The notes: generated by a model from the letters alone, not told the origin. 64,000 nt of DNA from Microbispora amethystogenes (GCF_016863015.1 NZ_BOOB01000003.1:124001-188000), one strand, 5' to 3'; shown: positions 1 to 8,567, numbered from the stretch's first letter. Program-made: numbers and translations.

Positions 1-75
1 GTTCGGGAGCCGATCCGGACTATGGAGGAGGAACACCCGAATCCACGTGTGCCGTGATCGGAGAGGAGAACGGCC

Positions 76-315
76 ATGCGAGGTAGGCGACTCGGCATGA
101 CCATCGGCTCGGCGCTGCTCACCACGGTCGCGCTCTGGCCGGCGGCGGGATCCCCGGCGCAGGCGTCCGCGATCTCCGGTGGCGCGGTCGTCGCGCAGAC
201 GGCTCCCGGCGCGTCCGTCGCGAAACCCAAGCCGCCCAAGTGCACCAACCGTTGCACGAACCACCGCAAGTTCAGGTGCTGTCCGAAGTGCAAACGCGTG
301 CCGGGTAAATGTTAG
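76..315 (+). CDS. Small secreted cysteine-rich cationic peptide
   Basis: This is a 79-residue precursor of unknown function. A purine-rich ribosome site (GAGGAG) lies just before the ATG. Residues 1-32 look like a signal peptide: two or three arginines, a hydrophobic stretch, then AxA cleavage options at AQA (28-30) or ASA (30-32). The mature part is short, lysine/arginine-rich and ends in a cluster of six cysteines: C56, C60, C68, C69, C72 and C79 (spacing C-x3-C-x7-CC-x2-C-x6-C, with the last Cys C-terminal). Such spacing fits either a disulfide-knotted extracellular peptide or a metal-binding peptide. The sequence does not decide between them. I do not recognise a named family. It stands alone, with the persulfide cluster convergent to its right. 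Confidence 0.6.
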   Translation: MRGRRLGMTIGSALLTTVALWPAAGSPAQASAISGGAVVAQTAPGASVAKPKPPKCTNRCTNHRKFRCCPKCKRVPGKC

Positions 316-504
316 CCGCCGATCGAAACGGAACGCGGGGGCGGCCGACGGCGTAGCGGGCGGCCTTTCGGCGGAGCCGCTCCGGATTTTCTCGCGGTCG
401 CCCCTCGCGGATGTGACCGGCACGACGTCCGCCGGTCACATCCCCGCCCGCGACGCCGGAAGCGGGACACGCGCGATCACGCCGGCTCCCGCACCGCCGC
501 GGGA

Positions 505-1917
505 TCAGCGGAGGTCACCTGAGGATCGGGAACCGGCGGACGAGGGGGTGAAGGCGCTCAGCCAGGCGCCGTATCCGCCGATGAGGTCGCTCACCTGAGC
601 GCGGCCGCTGTGCTCCAGCAGGCTGACCGCGATGGCGGAACGGGCGCCGCCGGCGCAGTAGACGACGACGGGACGGTCGTCCGGAACCTCGGCCAGCCGT
701 GCCGGGAGCTGGGCGAGCGGGATGTTGACCGCTCTCTCGACGCCGCCGTCCGCGACCTCGCTCGCGTTGCGGACGTCGAGCAGGAACGGAGGCCGCTCGG
801 CTCGGAGCGCCTCGCGCAGCTCGGCGGCGGTCAGGCGGGTGGAGTGGGCGATCTGGCCGGACCCGGCGAGGAAGGCGGCCTCCGGTTCGCGCAGGTAGCC
901 GGTCACCGTGTCGAAGCCGATGCGGGCCAGCCGGGTGACGACCTCCACCTCGCGGTCCTGCGGGGCGACGACGACGATCTCGCTGCCCGGTTCGATGACC
1001 GTGCCGGCCCGTTCGGCGAACCGGCCGTCCGCCGGGACGCTGAGCGAGCCGCGCAGGTGGGCCAGGGCGAACTCCTGCGCGTCGCGGGCGTCGAGCACCA
1101 CCGCGCCGGCGGCTCGCCGGGCGATGAACTCCTCGGCCGTCAGCGGCCGGGCGTGCGCGGCGACGTCCAGCAGGTCGTGGTTCTTGCGGTTGAGCACGGC
1201 GTCGAAGACGAAGTAGCCGGGCGCGGGCGGCTGTCCCTCGGTGACGATGGACAGGAACTCCTGCTCGCTCATCGGCCGGCAGGCGTAGTTGGTCAGCCGC
1301 TGCGTGCCGATCGTCGAGGTCCGCTCGGTGGACAGGTTCTTGCCGCAGGCCGAGCCGGCGCCGTGGGCGGGGAAGATCCGCACCTCGTCGGGCAGGCCCA
1401 TCAGCTTGTGCTGGACGCTGTCGTAGAGCATGCGCCCGAGCTGGTCGGAGGTCATGCCGAGCGAGGCGAGCAGGTCGGGCCGCCCCACGTCGCCGATGAA
1501 CAGCGCGTCTCCGGTCAGCACGCCGTACGGGACCGGGTCGGCGGCGTGCTCGCGGACCAGGACGCTGATCGACTCCGGCGTGTGCCCGGGCGTCTCCCAG
1601 ATCTCCAGCACGACGTCGCCGAGTTCGATCCGTTCGCCGTCGGACAGCTCGCGGATCGCGTACTCGGTCTCGGCGGCGCGACCGTAGCCGATCCAGGCAC
1701 CGGTGCGCGCGGCCAGCTCCAGGTGGCCGGCGAGGAAGTCGGCGTGGAAGTGAGTGTTGATCACTCCTTCGATCCGCAGCCCGTGCGCCTCGGCGTCGGC
1801 GAGGTATTCGGACACGTCGCGCCGTGGGTCCACCACCACCGCCCGGCCCGTCGACGTGTCTCCGATCATGTACGAGGCCTGCGACAGGCAGTCCAGGTAG
1901 TACTGCGTGAAGAACAT
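505..1917 (-). CDS. cstB: CstB-like persulfide dioxygenase fused to two rhodanese domains
   Basis: A 470-residue cytosolic enzyme predicted to oxidise low-molecular-weight persulfides and handle the sulfane sulfur. The N-terminal metallo-beta-lactamase fold carries the non-haem iron motif THFHAD at residues 55-60 with His65, as in ETHE1-type persulfide dioxygenases. A middle rhodanese-like domain (about 275-375) lacks a catalytic Cys (pseudo-rhodanese). The C-terminal rhodanese has the active loop CAGGARS with Cys421. This MBL / pseudo-rhodanese / rhodanese order is that of staphylococcal CstB. The ATG at 1917 has a good ribosome site (AGGAG, 7-8 nt upstream), and a CstR-type palindrome lies just before it. 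The reading frame is open upstream into the TauE/SafE gene with no stop between them, so some protein could be made as a fusion. Last gene of the cluster. Confidence 0.88.
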   Translation of the reverse strand: MFFTQYYLDCLSQASYMIGDTSTGRAVVVDPRRDVSEYLADAEAHGLRIEGVINTHFHADFLAGHLELAARTGAWIGYGRAAETEYAIRELSDGERIELGDVVLEIWETPGHTPESISVLVREHAADPVPYGVLTGDALFIGDVGRPDLLASLGMTSDQLGRMLYDSVQHKLMGLPDEVRIFPAHGAGSACGKNLSTERTSTIGTQRLTNYACRPMSEQEFLSIVTEGQPPAPGYFVFDAVLNRKNHDLLDVAAHARPLTAEEFIARRAAGAVVLDARDAQEFALAHLRGSLSVPADGRFAERAGTVIEPGSEIVVVAPQDREVEVVTRLARIGFDTVTGYLREPEAAFLAGSGQIAHSTRLTAAELREALRAERPPFLLDVRNASEVADGGVERAVNIPLAQLPARLAEVPDDRPVVVYCAGGARSAIAVSLLEHSGRAQVSDLIGGYGAWLSAFTPSSAGSRSSGDLR

Positions 1918-2862
1918 CGTTTTTCTCCTGTTCGCTTGGTACCCCAGGGGTACCGATCGGTGATGGTCGGGTGAGGTGCGGCTGCGTTCCCCGGTGCGCG
2001 GGCCCGGGTGGTCACGGTGGCGTCCCTTGCGCAGGAGTGAATAGACGGTCCCTGCTGCCGCGGCGGAGGCGCCGGTCAGCAGCGCGGCGACGCCCCACGT
2101 GGTGGGGAACAGCGCGGGCGGGGCCTGCTGGATGAGCACGAAGCCGCCCATCACGAGCACGAACCAGCCGAACCCCTTGCGCAGGCGGTCGGCCTGGATG
2201 CGCCCGGCGAGCCAGCCCCCGGCCAGACCGCCGGCGACCGCCGCCGCGGTGACGGGCAGGGCGATCGACCAGTCGACCGGGACGGTCCGCAGGTAGCCGG
2301 CCAGCCCGGCGAAGGACTTCATCGCGATCACCACCAGGGAGGTGGCGACGGCCGGGCCCATCGGCATGCGGCCGAGCAGCACCAGCGCGGGGACGACGAG
2401 GAACCCGCCGCCGGCCCCGACCACTCCGGTGACCAGGCCGACGACGACGCCTTCGGCGACGACGTGCAGGATCGGCAGGTCCTCGCGGGCCGTCGGGGGC
2501 CCGGCCGGCCCGCGTCCCCGGATCATGGCGGCGGCGGTGGCCATCATCATCAGCGCGAACCCCGCCAGCAGCGCCGTCGCGGGCAGGTGCGGCCCGAGCA
2601 GGCCGCCGCCGTACGCACCGGCCATTCCGGCGAGGCCGAAAAGCAGCCCGGTCCTCCACCGGATGCGGCCGGCGCGGGCGTGACCGACGGCGCCGACCAC
2701 GCTGGTCGCTCCGACGACGAACAGGGACATGGCGATCGCCGCCTTGGCCGGGACGCCGGCGACGTAGACGAGCAGGGGGACGGTCAGGATCGAGCCTCCG
2801 CCGCCGAAAAGGCCCAGGGCCAGACCGACGACGACGGCGCCGGCGAGGGTGAGAGCGGTCAT
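1918..2862 (-). CDS. tauE: TauE/SafE-family sulfite/sulfur-anion exporter, open into cstB without a stop
   Basis: An integral membrane protein of the TauE/SafE family, predicted to export sulfite or related sulfur oxyanions made by persulfide oxidation. It has the family hallmark of two homologous halves, each beginning with a glycine-rich membrane segment: GLFGGGGSILTVPLL near the N-terminus and VVGAGGGFLVVPAL in the middle. About eight hydrophobic segments are visible. The ATG at 2862 has an AGGGA ribosome site and lies 17 nt after the rhodanese stop. The usual end would be soon after the last helix, but no stop occurs. The frame runs on for about 40 polar residues, through the operator at 1938-1954, and enters cstB in phase (315 codons separate the two ATGs). 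The coordinates given stop where cstB starts; the true stop is at 505. Either the normal stop was lost or a natural fusion exists. Confidence 0.82.
1938..1954. promoter_or_regulatory. CstR-type operator before cstB
   Basis: A perfect 17-bp palindrome, GGTACCCCAGGGGTACC, lies 21 nt upstream of the cstB ATG and inside the open frame that joins tauE to cstB. It matches the other three palindromes in this cluster and the TACCCC-GGGGTA core known for CsoR/CstR-family repressors. It suggests a second, internal regulated promoter for cstB. Confidence 0.75.
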
Positions 2863-2879
2863 GGTGTTTCCCTGATCCG

Positions 2880-3497
2880 TCAGGCCGCGCCGCGGCCGGG
2901 GCGGCGGATACAGGCGAGGGCGGCGTCCACGTCGGTGCCCGCGCCCCGGTTGTAGGGCAGGCGGGCGAGCAGCGTGCCCATCGCGCAGGTGCCGGTAAGA
3001 CCGGCGAACATCAGGCCCGCGCCGACGAGGGCGCCTGCGAAGCGCGCCCCCGGCAGCCACAGGTCGGCCACGATCGAGGCGAGCACGAGGCCGCCCGCGA
3101 CCAGGCGAACCTGGCGCTCCAGGCTCCACCGTTGCCTTCCGCGCACCACCGGAGCGCCGGAGGCGATCCAGGCGTTCATCCCTCCGGCGAGCACGACCGT
3201 GTCGGGCAGTCCCGCCTCGCAGAGCCTCTTGTGCGCCTGGGTGGCGCGGCCGCCGGACTGGCAGACGAGCAGCATCCGCCCGCCGGCGTCGGCGACGATC
3301 CGCCGCAGGTGGGCGTCGACCTGGTCGAGCGGCAGGTTGATCGCGCCGCTGATGTGCGCGGTCTCGAACTCAGCGGGGGTCCGCACGTCCACGACGAGCA
3401 CGTCGGGGTTGGCGGCCATCAGCGCACGGGCGGCGGCGGTGTCGATGTCCGGGGATCCGGTGTTCGAGGATCCGGTGTTCGGGAATTCGGTGTTCAC
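2880..3497 (-). CDS. Rhodanese-DUF2892 membrane sulfurtransferase
   Basis: A 205-residue protein with a rhodanese domain (about residues 18-115) whose active-site loop CQSGGRA places the catalytic Cys at 79. It is followed by a DUF2892-type pair of membrane helices (about 128-180). It probably moves sulfane sulfur to or from thiols at the membrane. Start is GTG at 3497 with AAGGA five bases upstream; that GTG overlaps the stop of the preceding small ORF (GTGA). The N-terminus contains a small NTGS repeat. The tauE gene follows after 17 nt, so the two are very likely co-transcribed. Rhodanese-DUF2892 fusions are common partners of persulfide dioxygenases and TauE exporters. Reliable family call; exact sulfur substrate unknown. 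Confidence 0.88.
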   Translation of the reverse strand: MNTEFPNTGSSNTGSPDIDTAAARALMAANPDVLVVDVRTPAEFETAHISGAINLPLDQVDAHLRRIVADAGGRMLLVCQSGGRATQAHKRLCEAGLPDTVVLAGGMNAWIASGAPVVRGRQRWSLERQVRLVAGGLVLASIVADLWLPGARFAGALVGAGLMFAGLTGTCAMGTLLARLPYNRGAGTDVDAALACIRRPGRGAA

Positions 3498-3814
3498 GGT
3501 TTCCTTCTCGGTTTCTCAGGTGGGGTGGCCAGGCCGCGTGGCCGGGCCGGGGCCGCGTACGACGAGGCGACCAGGAGGCTGCCGCGGGAGAACACCGCGA
3601 CCGGCTCACCCTCGATCGGCACCGAGGGGAAGACCTCTCTCCTGGTACCCCCGGGGGTATGTGACGAGCAAAAAAAGGGACTTCCGGCGAGCCGCCCGCG
3701 TCGCGCGTCACCCGGCCGCCCGAGCACCTCCAGCCCGGCTTCCCGGACGTCGGCCACCGTGACACCCTCGCCGTACATCTGCCCGAAGCGGGTCGGATCG
3801 ACATCCAAAGTCAC
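3494..3814 (-). CDS. Small hypothetical ORF between cstR and the rhodanese gene
   Basis: I do not recognise this 106-residue ORF. The GTG at 3814 has a strong ribosome site (GGAGG, five bases upstream), while the in-frame ATG at 3832 abuts the operator and has none. Its stop overlaps the rhodanese GTG (GTGA), the usual sign of translational coupling. The first ~35 codons (beginning VTLDVDPTRFG) and the last third show normal GC-rich codon use. The middle (about 3640-3690) does not: it has TTT TTT, AGG and AGA codons and contains another CstR-type palindrome. The ORF may be one small gene, or a degraded gene followed by a second promoter that happens to stay open. Confidence 0.4.
   Translation of the reverse strand: MTLDVDPTRFGQMYGEGVTVADVREAGLEVLGRPGDARRGRLAGSPFFCSSHTPGGTRREVFPSVPIEGEPVAVFSRGSLLVASSYAAPARPRGLATPPEKPRRKP
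3646..3659. promoter_or_regulatory. CstR-type operator inside the small ORF
   Basis: A perfect 14-bp palindrome, TACCCCCGGGGGTA, about 150 bp upstream of the rhodanese start. It shares the TACCCC/GGGGTA arms of the other sites here. It may control a promoter for the rhodanese-tauE-cstB genes separate from the one near cstR. Confidence 0.65.
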
Positions 3815-3832
3815 TGCGACCTCCAGGCGCAT

Positions 3833-3848
3833 ATACCCCGGGGGGTAT
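3833..3848. promoter_or_regulatory. CstR-type operator before the small ORF
   Basis: A perfect 16-bp palindrome, ATACCCCGGGGGGTAT, between the end of cstR (3889) and the GTG of the small ORF (3814). It is placed to cover the promoter of the sulfur genes. Spacing of the arms differs by one or two bases among the four sites. Confidence 0.7.
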
Positions 3849-3888
3849 CGTCGAGATATGGAAAAGCGAACCTTTCCGGCAGGGCCGC

Positions 3889-4257
<369 letters not shown>

Positions 4258-4287
4258 CTATGCTGATCGGCGACGACGGGAGGGCGC

Positions 4288-4566
4288 ATGGCGGTGCTGA
4301 TCGACCGGCCGAACTGGCCGGGTCCCCGGGGGCTGCTCTGGTCCCACCTGGTCAGCGACTCGTCACTGCGGGAACTGCACGAGTTCGCCCGCCTGCTCGA
4401 CGTGCCGGAACGCGCCTTCGACCGGGACCACTACGACGTGCCGGAGACGGTCTACGACCGGGCGGTCCTGCTCGGCGCCGAGCCGGTCGGCAGCCAGGAG
4501 CTGGTGCGGCGGCTGCGCGCGTCCGGCCTGCGTCTCCCGAAGACGCGCAATAGATCTACATTGTAA
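4288..4566 (+). CDS. DUF4031 protein
   Basis: A 92-residue protein of the actinobacterial DUF4031 family, function unknown. Recognisable family features are the N-terminal IDRPNWPGPRGLLWSHLVSD-type block, the central FDRDHYDVPE segment (conserved aromatic and acidic residues), and the QELVRRLRASGLR segment near the end. The ATG at 4288 has GGGAGG four bases upstream, and a TATGCT hexamer at about 4259 could serve as a -10 element. It is divergent from cstR and convergent with the HD hydrolase gene, with only 11 bp between the two stops. Confidence 0.8.
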   Translation: MAVLIDRPNWPGPRGLLWSHLVSDSSLRELHEFARLLDVPERAFDRDHYDVPETVYDRAVLLGAEPVGSQELVRRLRASGLRLPKTRNRSTL

Positions 4567-4577
4567 AGGCGCACGCT

Positions 4578-5192
4578 TCAGAGGGCACTCAGCTCCCGGG
4601 TCATGTTCTCGCGCGCCCGGTCCTCCCACAGGTCCCGGCCCACGGGGGTGCCGTACAGGCGAGGTTTGCCGAGCAGGGCGCGCAGCACGGCGGCGCGGCC
4701 GGCCCGGAAGGCGTCGCCGGGCACGTGCCGATACTCCTCCCGTACGGCCCGCGTGTACGCGTCGTACGTCTCGGGCGGCGCCCCGAGGATCGCGAGGTCG
4801 GCGTCGCACAGGACGGCCGCGTTCGCGTCGCCGGGCTCGTACGTGTGCCCGGCCGTGAGCCGCACCAGCCGGGCGACCTCGGCGACCCGTTCCGGGGACA
4901 GACCGCAGGCGGGCAGCCGTGCCTGGGCGAGCTGGGCGCTGCGTTCCTCGTCCCGCCCGGGCCGCCCGTCGTAGACGGCGTCGTGGAACCACGCGGCCAG
5001 CCGTACGGCGTCGGCGTCCGCGGCCTGGGCGGCCAGCGGCTCGATCGCGGCCAGGACCGCCCGCAGGTGGGCCGTCGTGTGGTAGCGGCGGTGCGGCTCC
5101 GCCCATCGGGCGGTGAGTTCGGCGGTGAGCGCCCGGCCCGCGGGGGAGCCGGTGAGGCAGGCGGGCCGGGGCAGGCTCCGGTCGTCGGACAT
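4578..5192 (-). CDS. HD-domain metal-dependent phosphohydrolase
   Basis: A 204-residue HD-superfamily protein of the short stand-alone type common in actinomycetes. Visible metal ligands are His in YHTTAH (about 38-43), the HD pair in WFHDAVYD (about 68-75), and Asp in CDADLAIL (about 129-136). These make the H...HD...D set needed for a mono- or dinuclear metal centre. Members hydrolyse phosphoester or nucleotide substrates, but the substrate here cannot be read from sequence. The start has only a weak ribosome site (GGAG very close to the ATG), so the exact N-terminus is uncertain. It is divergent from the following ATPase operon. Confidence 0.82.
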   Translation of the reverse strand: MSDDRSLPRPACLTGSPAGRALTAELTARWAEPHRRYHTTAHLRAVLAAIEPLAAQAADADAVRLAAWFHDAVYDGRPGRDEERSAQLAQARLPACGLSPERVAEVARLVRLTAGHTYEPGDANAAVLCDADLAILGAPPETYDAYTRAVREEYRHVPGDAFRAGRAAVLRALLGKPRLYGTPVGRDLWEDRARENMTRELSAL

Positions 5193-5313
5193 GCTCCGAC
5201 CCTAAGCAGTGACCGCCCGCTGTGGGATCGTGCCAAGGCGGTGTCCCAGGCGCGGGCGGCTTTGGCGGATTCGGCCAGCGCGGCGCGCGACGCCCTGCGC
5301 GTAGCCTGTCCGT

Positions 5314-6216
5314 GTGCTGCGGCGGACCACCACCATCTCCGACATCGACTCGCCGGCGGGGCTGGCGGAGCTGCTTGACCACCACGACTACCTCGCCGAC
5401 GAGGGGCTCACGACCGCGGCCTATCTCGCGCTCAAGATGGGGCGGCCGCTGTTCCTGGAGGGCGAGGCGGGCGTCGGCAAGACCGAGCTGGCCAAGACCC
5501 TGGCGGCGATCCTGGGCGCGCCGCTCATCCGGCTCCAGTGCCACGAGGGCCTCGACGCCGCGCAGGCCATGTACGACTGGGACTTCCCCCGCCAGCTTCT
5601 CCACCTCAGGGCGGCCGAGGCGGCGGGGGCGGCCGACGTGGCCGCGCTGGAGGGCGAGATCTACGACCGGCGGTTCCTGATCGCCCGGCCGCTGCTGCGG
5701 GCCCTGGAGACGCAGCCCAGCGTGCTGCTGGTGGACGAGATCGACCGGGCGGACGACGAGTTCGAGGCGTTCCTGCTGGAGGTGCTGTCGGACTTCACGA
5801 TCTCGGTGCCGGAGATCGGGACGATCAGCGCCCCCACGCCGCCGGTCGTCGTCCTGACCTCCAACCGGACCCGCGAGGTGCACGACGCGCTCAAACGGCG
5901 CTGCCTCTACCACTGGCTGGAGCACCCGGATCTCGACCGGGAGGTGGCCATCGTGCGGCGGCGCCTGCCCGGATGCGCCGAACGGCTCGCGGCGGACGTG
6001 GCGCGGGCCGCCGGGCGGATGCGCGCGGCCGGCCTGATCAAGCCGCCGGGCGTCGCGGAGACCCTCGACTGGGCCGAGGCCCTGCTCACGCTCGGCGCGG
6101 CGGAACTCGACCCGGCCCTGGCCGCCGCCACGCTCGGCGCCCTGCTCAAGCACCGGGAGGACCAGGAGACGGTGCGCGCGGGAGGGCTGCTCCACGCGGA
6201 CGGCGGACGTGACTGA
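5314..6216 (+). CDS. coxD: MoxR/CoxD-like AAA+ ATPase
   Basis: A 300-residue AAA+ ATPase of the MoxR superfamily, CoxD-like branch. Walker A is GEAGVGKTE at residues 50-58; Walker B is VLLVDEID around 143-150; sensor-type TSNRTRE follows. Such ATPases pair with a VWA protein to mature molybdenum hydroxylases. The GTG at 5314 has no ribosome site but follows TAGCCT by about six bases, suggesting a leaderless transcript. It overlaps the next gene by 8 bp. The gene set CoxD-CoxE-XdhC-MobA is the accessory part of a carbon monoxide dehydrogenase-type operon, although no coxM, coxS or coxL gene is in this window. Confidence 0.85.
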   Translation: MLRRTTTISDIDSPAGLAELLDHHDYLADEGLTTAAYLALKMGRPLFLEGEAGVGKTELAKTLAAILGAPLIRLQCHEGLDAAQAMYDWDFPRQLLHLRAAEAAGAADVAALEGEIYDRRFLIARPLLRALETQPSVLLVDEIDRADDEFEAFLLEVLSDFTISVPEIGTISAPTPPVVVLTSNRTREVHDALKRRCLYHWLEHPDLDREVAIVRRRLPGCAERLAADVARAAGRMRAAGLIKPPGVAETLDWAEALLTLGAAELDPALAAATLGALLKHREDQETVRAGGLLHADGGRD

Positions 6217-7471
6217 CCCGGGCGACCGCCGCCCCGCCGAGCGCCGCGCGCCAGAAGCGCAGGGGCCCGAAGCGCAGGGGCCCGAAGCGCGGGGATACGG
6301 AGCGCAGGGGATCAGGCCAGGCCGGGCGGGCGACGCGGAGCGGATCACGGGCGGGCTGGTCGGCTTCGCCCGGACGCTGCGGGCGGCCGGGGTGCCGGCC
6401 GACCCCCAGCGCACGCGGAACTTCCTGGCGGCCCTCGCCCACCTCGACGGCGCCGTCGCGCGGGACGTCTACTGGGCGGGCCGCCTCACGCTGTGCGCCG
6501 GGCCGGGCGACCTGCCCCGGTACGACCGCTGCTTCGCCGCCTACTTCTCCGCCTCCCTCCGCACGGCACGCCGCGTCCGCGGAACGACGGTGTCCGTGAC
6601 CCGCCCGGTGGCGGCGCCGTACGGCACGGGCGGCCCGGAGACCACCGGCGAGCCGGGCGCGCCGCCGGCCACGGCGAGCGAGATCGAGGTGCTGCGGCAC
6701 CGGGACGTGGCGCGGATGAGCGAGGCCGAGCGGCGGGAGGTCCACCGCCTGCTCGCGCTGCTGCGCGGCACGAGACAGGCGCGCAGGTCGCGGCGCTACC
6801 GCCCGTCGCCCCACGGTCCCGCGTACGACCGGCGGCGCACGATCAGGGAGATCCTGCGCGACGGCGGGGAGCCGGCCCGGCCGCGCCGCCGCGCCCGCGG
6901 GCAGCGGCCGCACCGGGTCGTCCTGGTCGTCGACGTCAGTGGTTCGATGGCCGCCTACGCCGACACCCTGCTGCGGTTCGCGCACGCGCTGGTGCGGGCC
7001 GAGCCCCGGGCGACCGAGGTGTTCAGCGCGGGGACGCGGCTGACGAGGATCACCGGCGCGCTGCGCCACCACGATCCCGATCTCGCCATGGACGAGTGCT
7101 CGGCCGCCATCCCCGACTGGAGCGGCGGCACCCGGCTGGGCGAGGAGGTGCGGGCCCTGCTGCGGCTGCCCGACCCCCGGGGCGCGATCGTCGTGATCGC
7201 CTCCGACGGCTGGGAGAGGGGACCGGCCGACCTCCTGGGCGCGCAGATGGCCCGGCTCTCGCGGCTCGCCCGCCGGGTGGTGTGGGTCAACCCGCACAAG
7301 GGCGACCCCGCCTACCGCCCGCTGACCGCGGGGATCCGCGCGGCGCTGCCGTACGTCACGGACTTCGTGGCCGGGCACAGCCTGGCCGCGTTCGAGGACC
7401 TGGCCGCGCTGCTGGCCGGCCGGCGGGCGGATCCGCGCGGGGCCGTACGGAGGGGAGGGGCCGATGCGTGA
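6209..7471 (+). CDS. coxE: CoxE-like VWA-domain protein
   Basis: A 420-residue protein with a C-terminal von Willebrand A domain whose MIDAS motif DVSGSM is at residues 242-247, plus the downstream ASDGWERG block. It is the usual partner of a MoxR-like ATPase, and here it overlaps that gene by 8 bp. The N-terminal 35 residues contain four copies of a PEAQG-like pentapeptide, encoded by 15-bp tandem repeats at 6254-6313. These repeats lie before the conserved part and are probably a strain-level expansion. The role (maturation of a molybdoenzyme or other complex) is inferred from family and neighbours. Confidence 0.85.
   Translation: MTDPGDRRPAERRAPEAQGPEAQGPEARGYGAQGIRPGRAGDAERITGGLVGFARTLRAAGVPADPQRTRNFLAALAHLDGAVARDVYWAGRLTLCAGPGDLPRYDRCFAAYFSASLRTARRVRGTTVSVTRPVAAPYGTGGPETTGEPGAPPATASEIEVLRHRDVARMSEAERREVHRLLALLRGTRQARRSRRYRPSPHGPAYDRRRTIREILRDGGEPARPRRRARGQRPHRVVLVVDVSGSMAAYADTLLRFAHALVRAEPRATEVFSAGTRLTRITGALRHHDPDLAMDECSAAIPDWSGGTRLGEEVRALLRLPDPRGAIVVIASDGWERGPADLLGAQMARLSRLARRVVWVNPHKGDPAYRPLTAGIRAALPYVTDFVAGHSLAAFEDLAALLAGRRADPRGAVRRGGADA
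6254..6313 (+). repeat. 15-bp tandem repeat at the coxE N-terminus
   Basis: Four units of 15 bp, the first two identical (GAAGCGCAGGGGCCC) and the last two diverged. The unit length keeps the reading frame. Confidence 0.85.
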
Positions 7472-8561
7472 CGTGCTCGACGAGGTGCTGGAGTGGTGGG
7501 AGTCGGGGCGGCGGTTCGGGCTCGCCACCGTCGTCGGCACGTTCCGCAGCGCGCCGCGGCCGCCCGGGGCGGCGATGGCCGTGCTGGACGGCGAGGCGGT
7601 CGGCAGCGTGTCGGGCGGCTGCGTCGAGGGGGCGGTGTACGAGCTCGCCACCCGGGTCGCCGGGGACGGGACGCCGGTCCTGGAGCGCTACGGCGTCAGC
7701 GACGACGACGCGTTCGCGGTCGGGCTGACCTGCGGCGGGATCATCGACGTGTTCGTGGAGCCGGTGTCGCGCCGCGACTACCCGGAGCTGGGGGAGATCG
7801 CCGCGGCTGTGGCGACGCGGCGGCCGGTCGCGGTGGCCACGATCATCGACGGTCCCGGCCGCTTGGGCGCCCGCCGCGTGGTGTGGCCGGACCGGGCGTC
7901 GGGCTCGCTCGGCTCCGCCCGGCTCGACGACGCGGTGGACGACGACGCGCGCGGCATGCTCGCGCAGGGCTCGACGGGCGTGCGGCGGTACGGCCCGGAC
8001 GGCGAGCGGCGGCTGGACGACCTGTCGGTGTTCGTGCTCTCCTTCGCGCCGCCGCCGCGCATGCTGGTCTTCGGCGCGATCGACTTCGCCGCGGCCGTCG
8101 CGCGGATCGGCCGCTTCCTCGGCTATCACGTGGTGGTGTGCGACGCCCGGCCGGTCTTCGCGACGGCCAAGCGGTTCCCCGAGGCCGACGAGGTCGTGGT
8201 GGCCTGGCCGCACGACTATCTGACCACCACCGAGGTCGACGGGCGCACCGTGATCTGCGTGCTCACCCACGACCCGAAGTTCGACGTGCCGCTGCTGGAG
8301 GAGGCGCTGCGCACCCCGGCGGCGTACGTGGGGGCGATGGGATCGCGGCGCACGCACGAGGACCGGCTGGCGCGGCTGCGCGAGGCCGGGCTGTCGGAGG
8401 AGGAACTGTCCCGGCTGCGCTCGCCGATCGGGCTCGATCTCGGGGCGCGGACGCCCGAGGAGACCGCCGTGTCGATCGCGGCGGAGCTGATCCGGCTCCG
8501 CTGGGGCGGCAGCGGCAGGCCGCTCACCGAGACCTCCGGCCGCATCCACGGCGAGCGGTGA
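7464..8561 (+). CDS. xdhC: XdhC/CoxF-family molybdenum enzyme maturation factor
   Basis: A 365-residue XdhC-family protein, which in known systems binds molybdenum cofactor, promotes its sulfuration and delivers it to xanthine dehydrogenase/CO dehydrogenase-type enzymes. The N-terminal XdhC_CoxI domain carries SVSGGCVEGAV (about 49-59, conserved Cys) and TCGGIIDVFVEP. The C-terminal Rossmann-type domain begins near PPRMLVFGAIDFAAAVA (about 195-211) and contains YVGAMGSRRTHEDR. The ATG at 7464 overlaps coxE by 8 bp, and the MobA-like gene follows seven bases after its stop. It is part of one operon with the flanking genes. Confidence 0.9.
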   Translation: MRDVLDEVLEWWESGRRFGLATVVGTFRSAPRPPGAAMAVLDGEAVGSVSGGCVEGAVYELATRVAGDGTPVLERYGVSDDDAFAVGLTCGGIIDVFVEPVSRRDYPELGEIAAAVATRRPVAVATIIDGPGRLGARRVVWPDRASGSLGSARLDDAVDDDARGMLAQGSTGVRRYGPDGERRLDDLSVFVLSFAPPPRMLVFGAIDFAAAVARIGRFLGYHVVVCDARPVFATAKRFPEADEVVVAWPHDYLTTTEVDGRTVICVLTHDPKFDVPLLEEALRTPAAYVGAMGSRRTHEDRLARLREAGLSEEELSRLRSPIGLDLGARTPEETAVSIAAELIRLRWGGSGRPLTETSGRIHGER

Positions 8562-8567
8562 CGCGGC

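Noticed and set aside
1-57. Open frame from the window edge ending VREPIRTMEEEHPNPRVP at a TGA
   Set aside because: It could be the end of a gene starting outside the window, but 18 codons with no recognisable motif are not enough to support a call.
2863-3129. Upstream extension of the tauE frame beyond its ATG
   Set aside because: It overlaps the rhodanese gene in another frame, has no ribosome site and reads as Arg/Pro/Gly-rich shadow sequence.
4363-6414. Long minus-strand frame opposite the HD and ATPase genes
   Set aside because: Its composition is that of an antisense shadow and it crosses several real genes of both strands.
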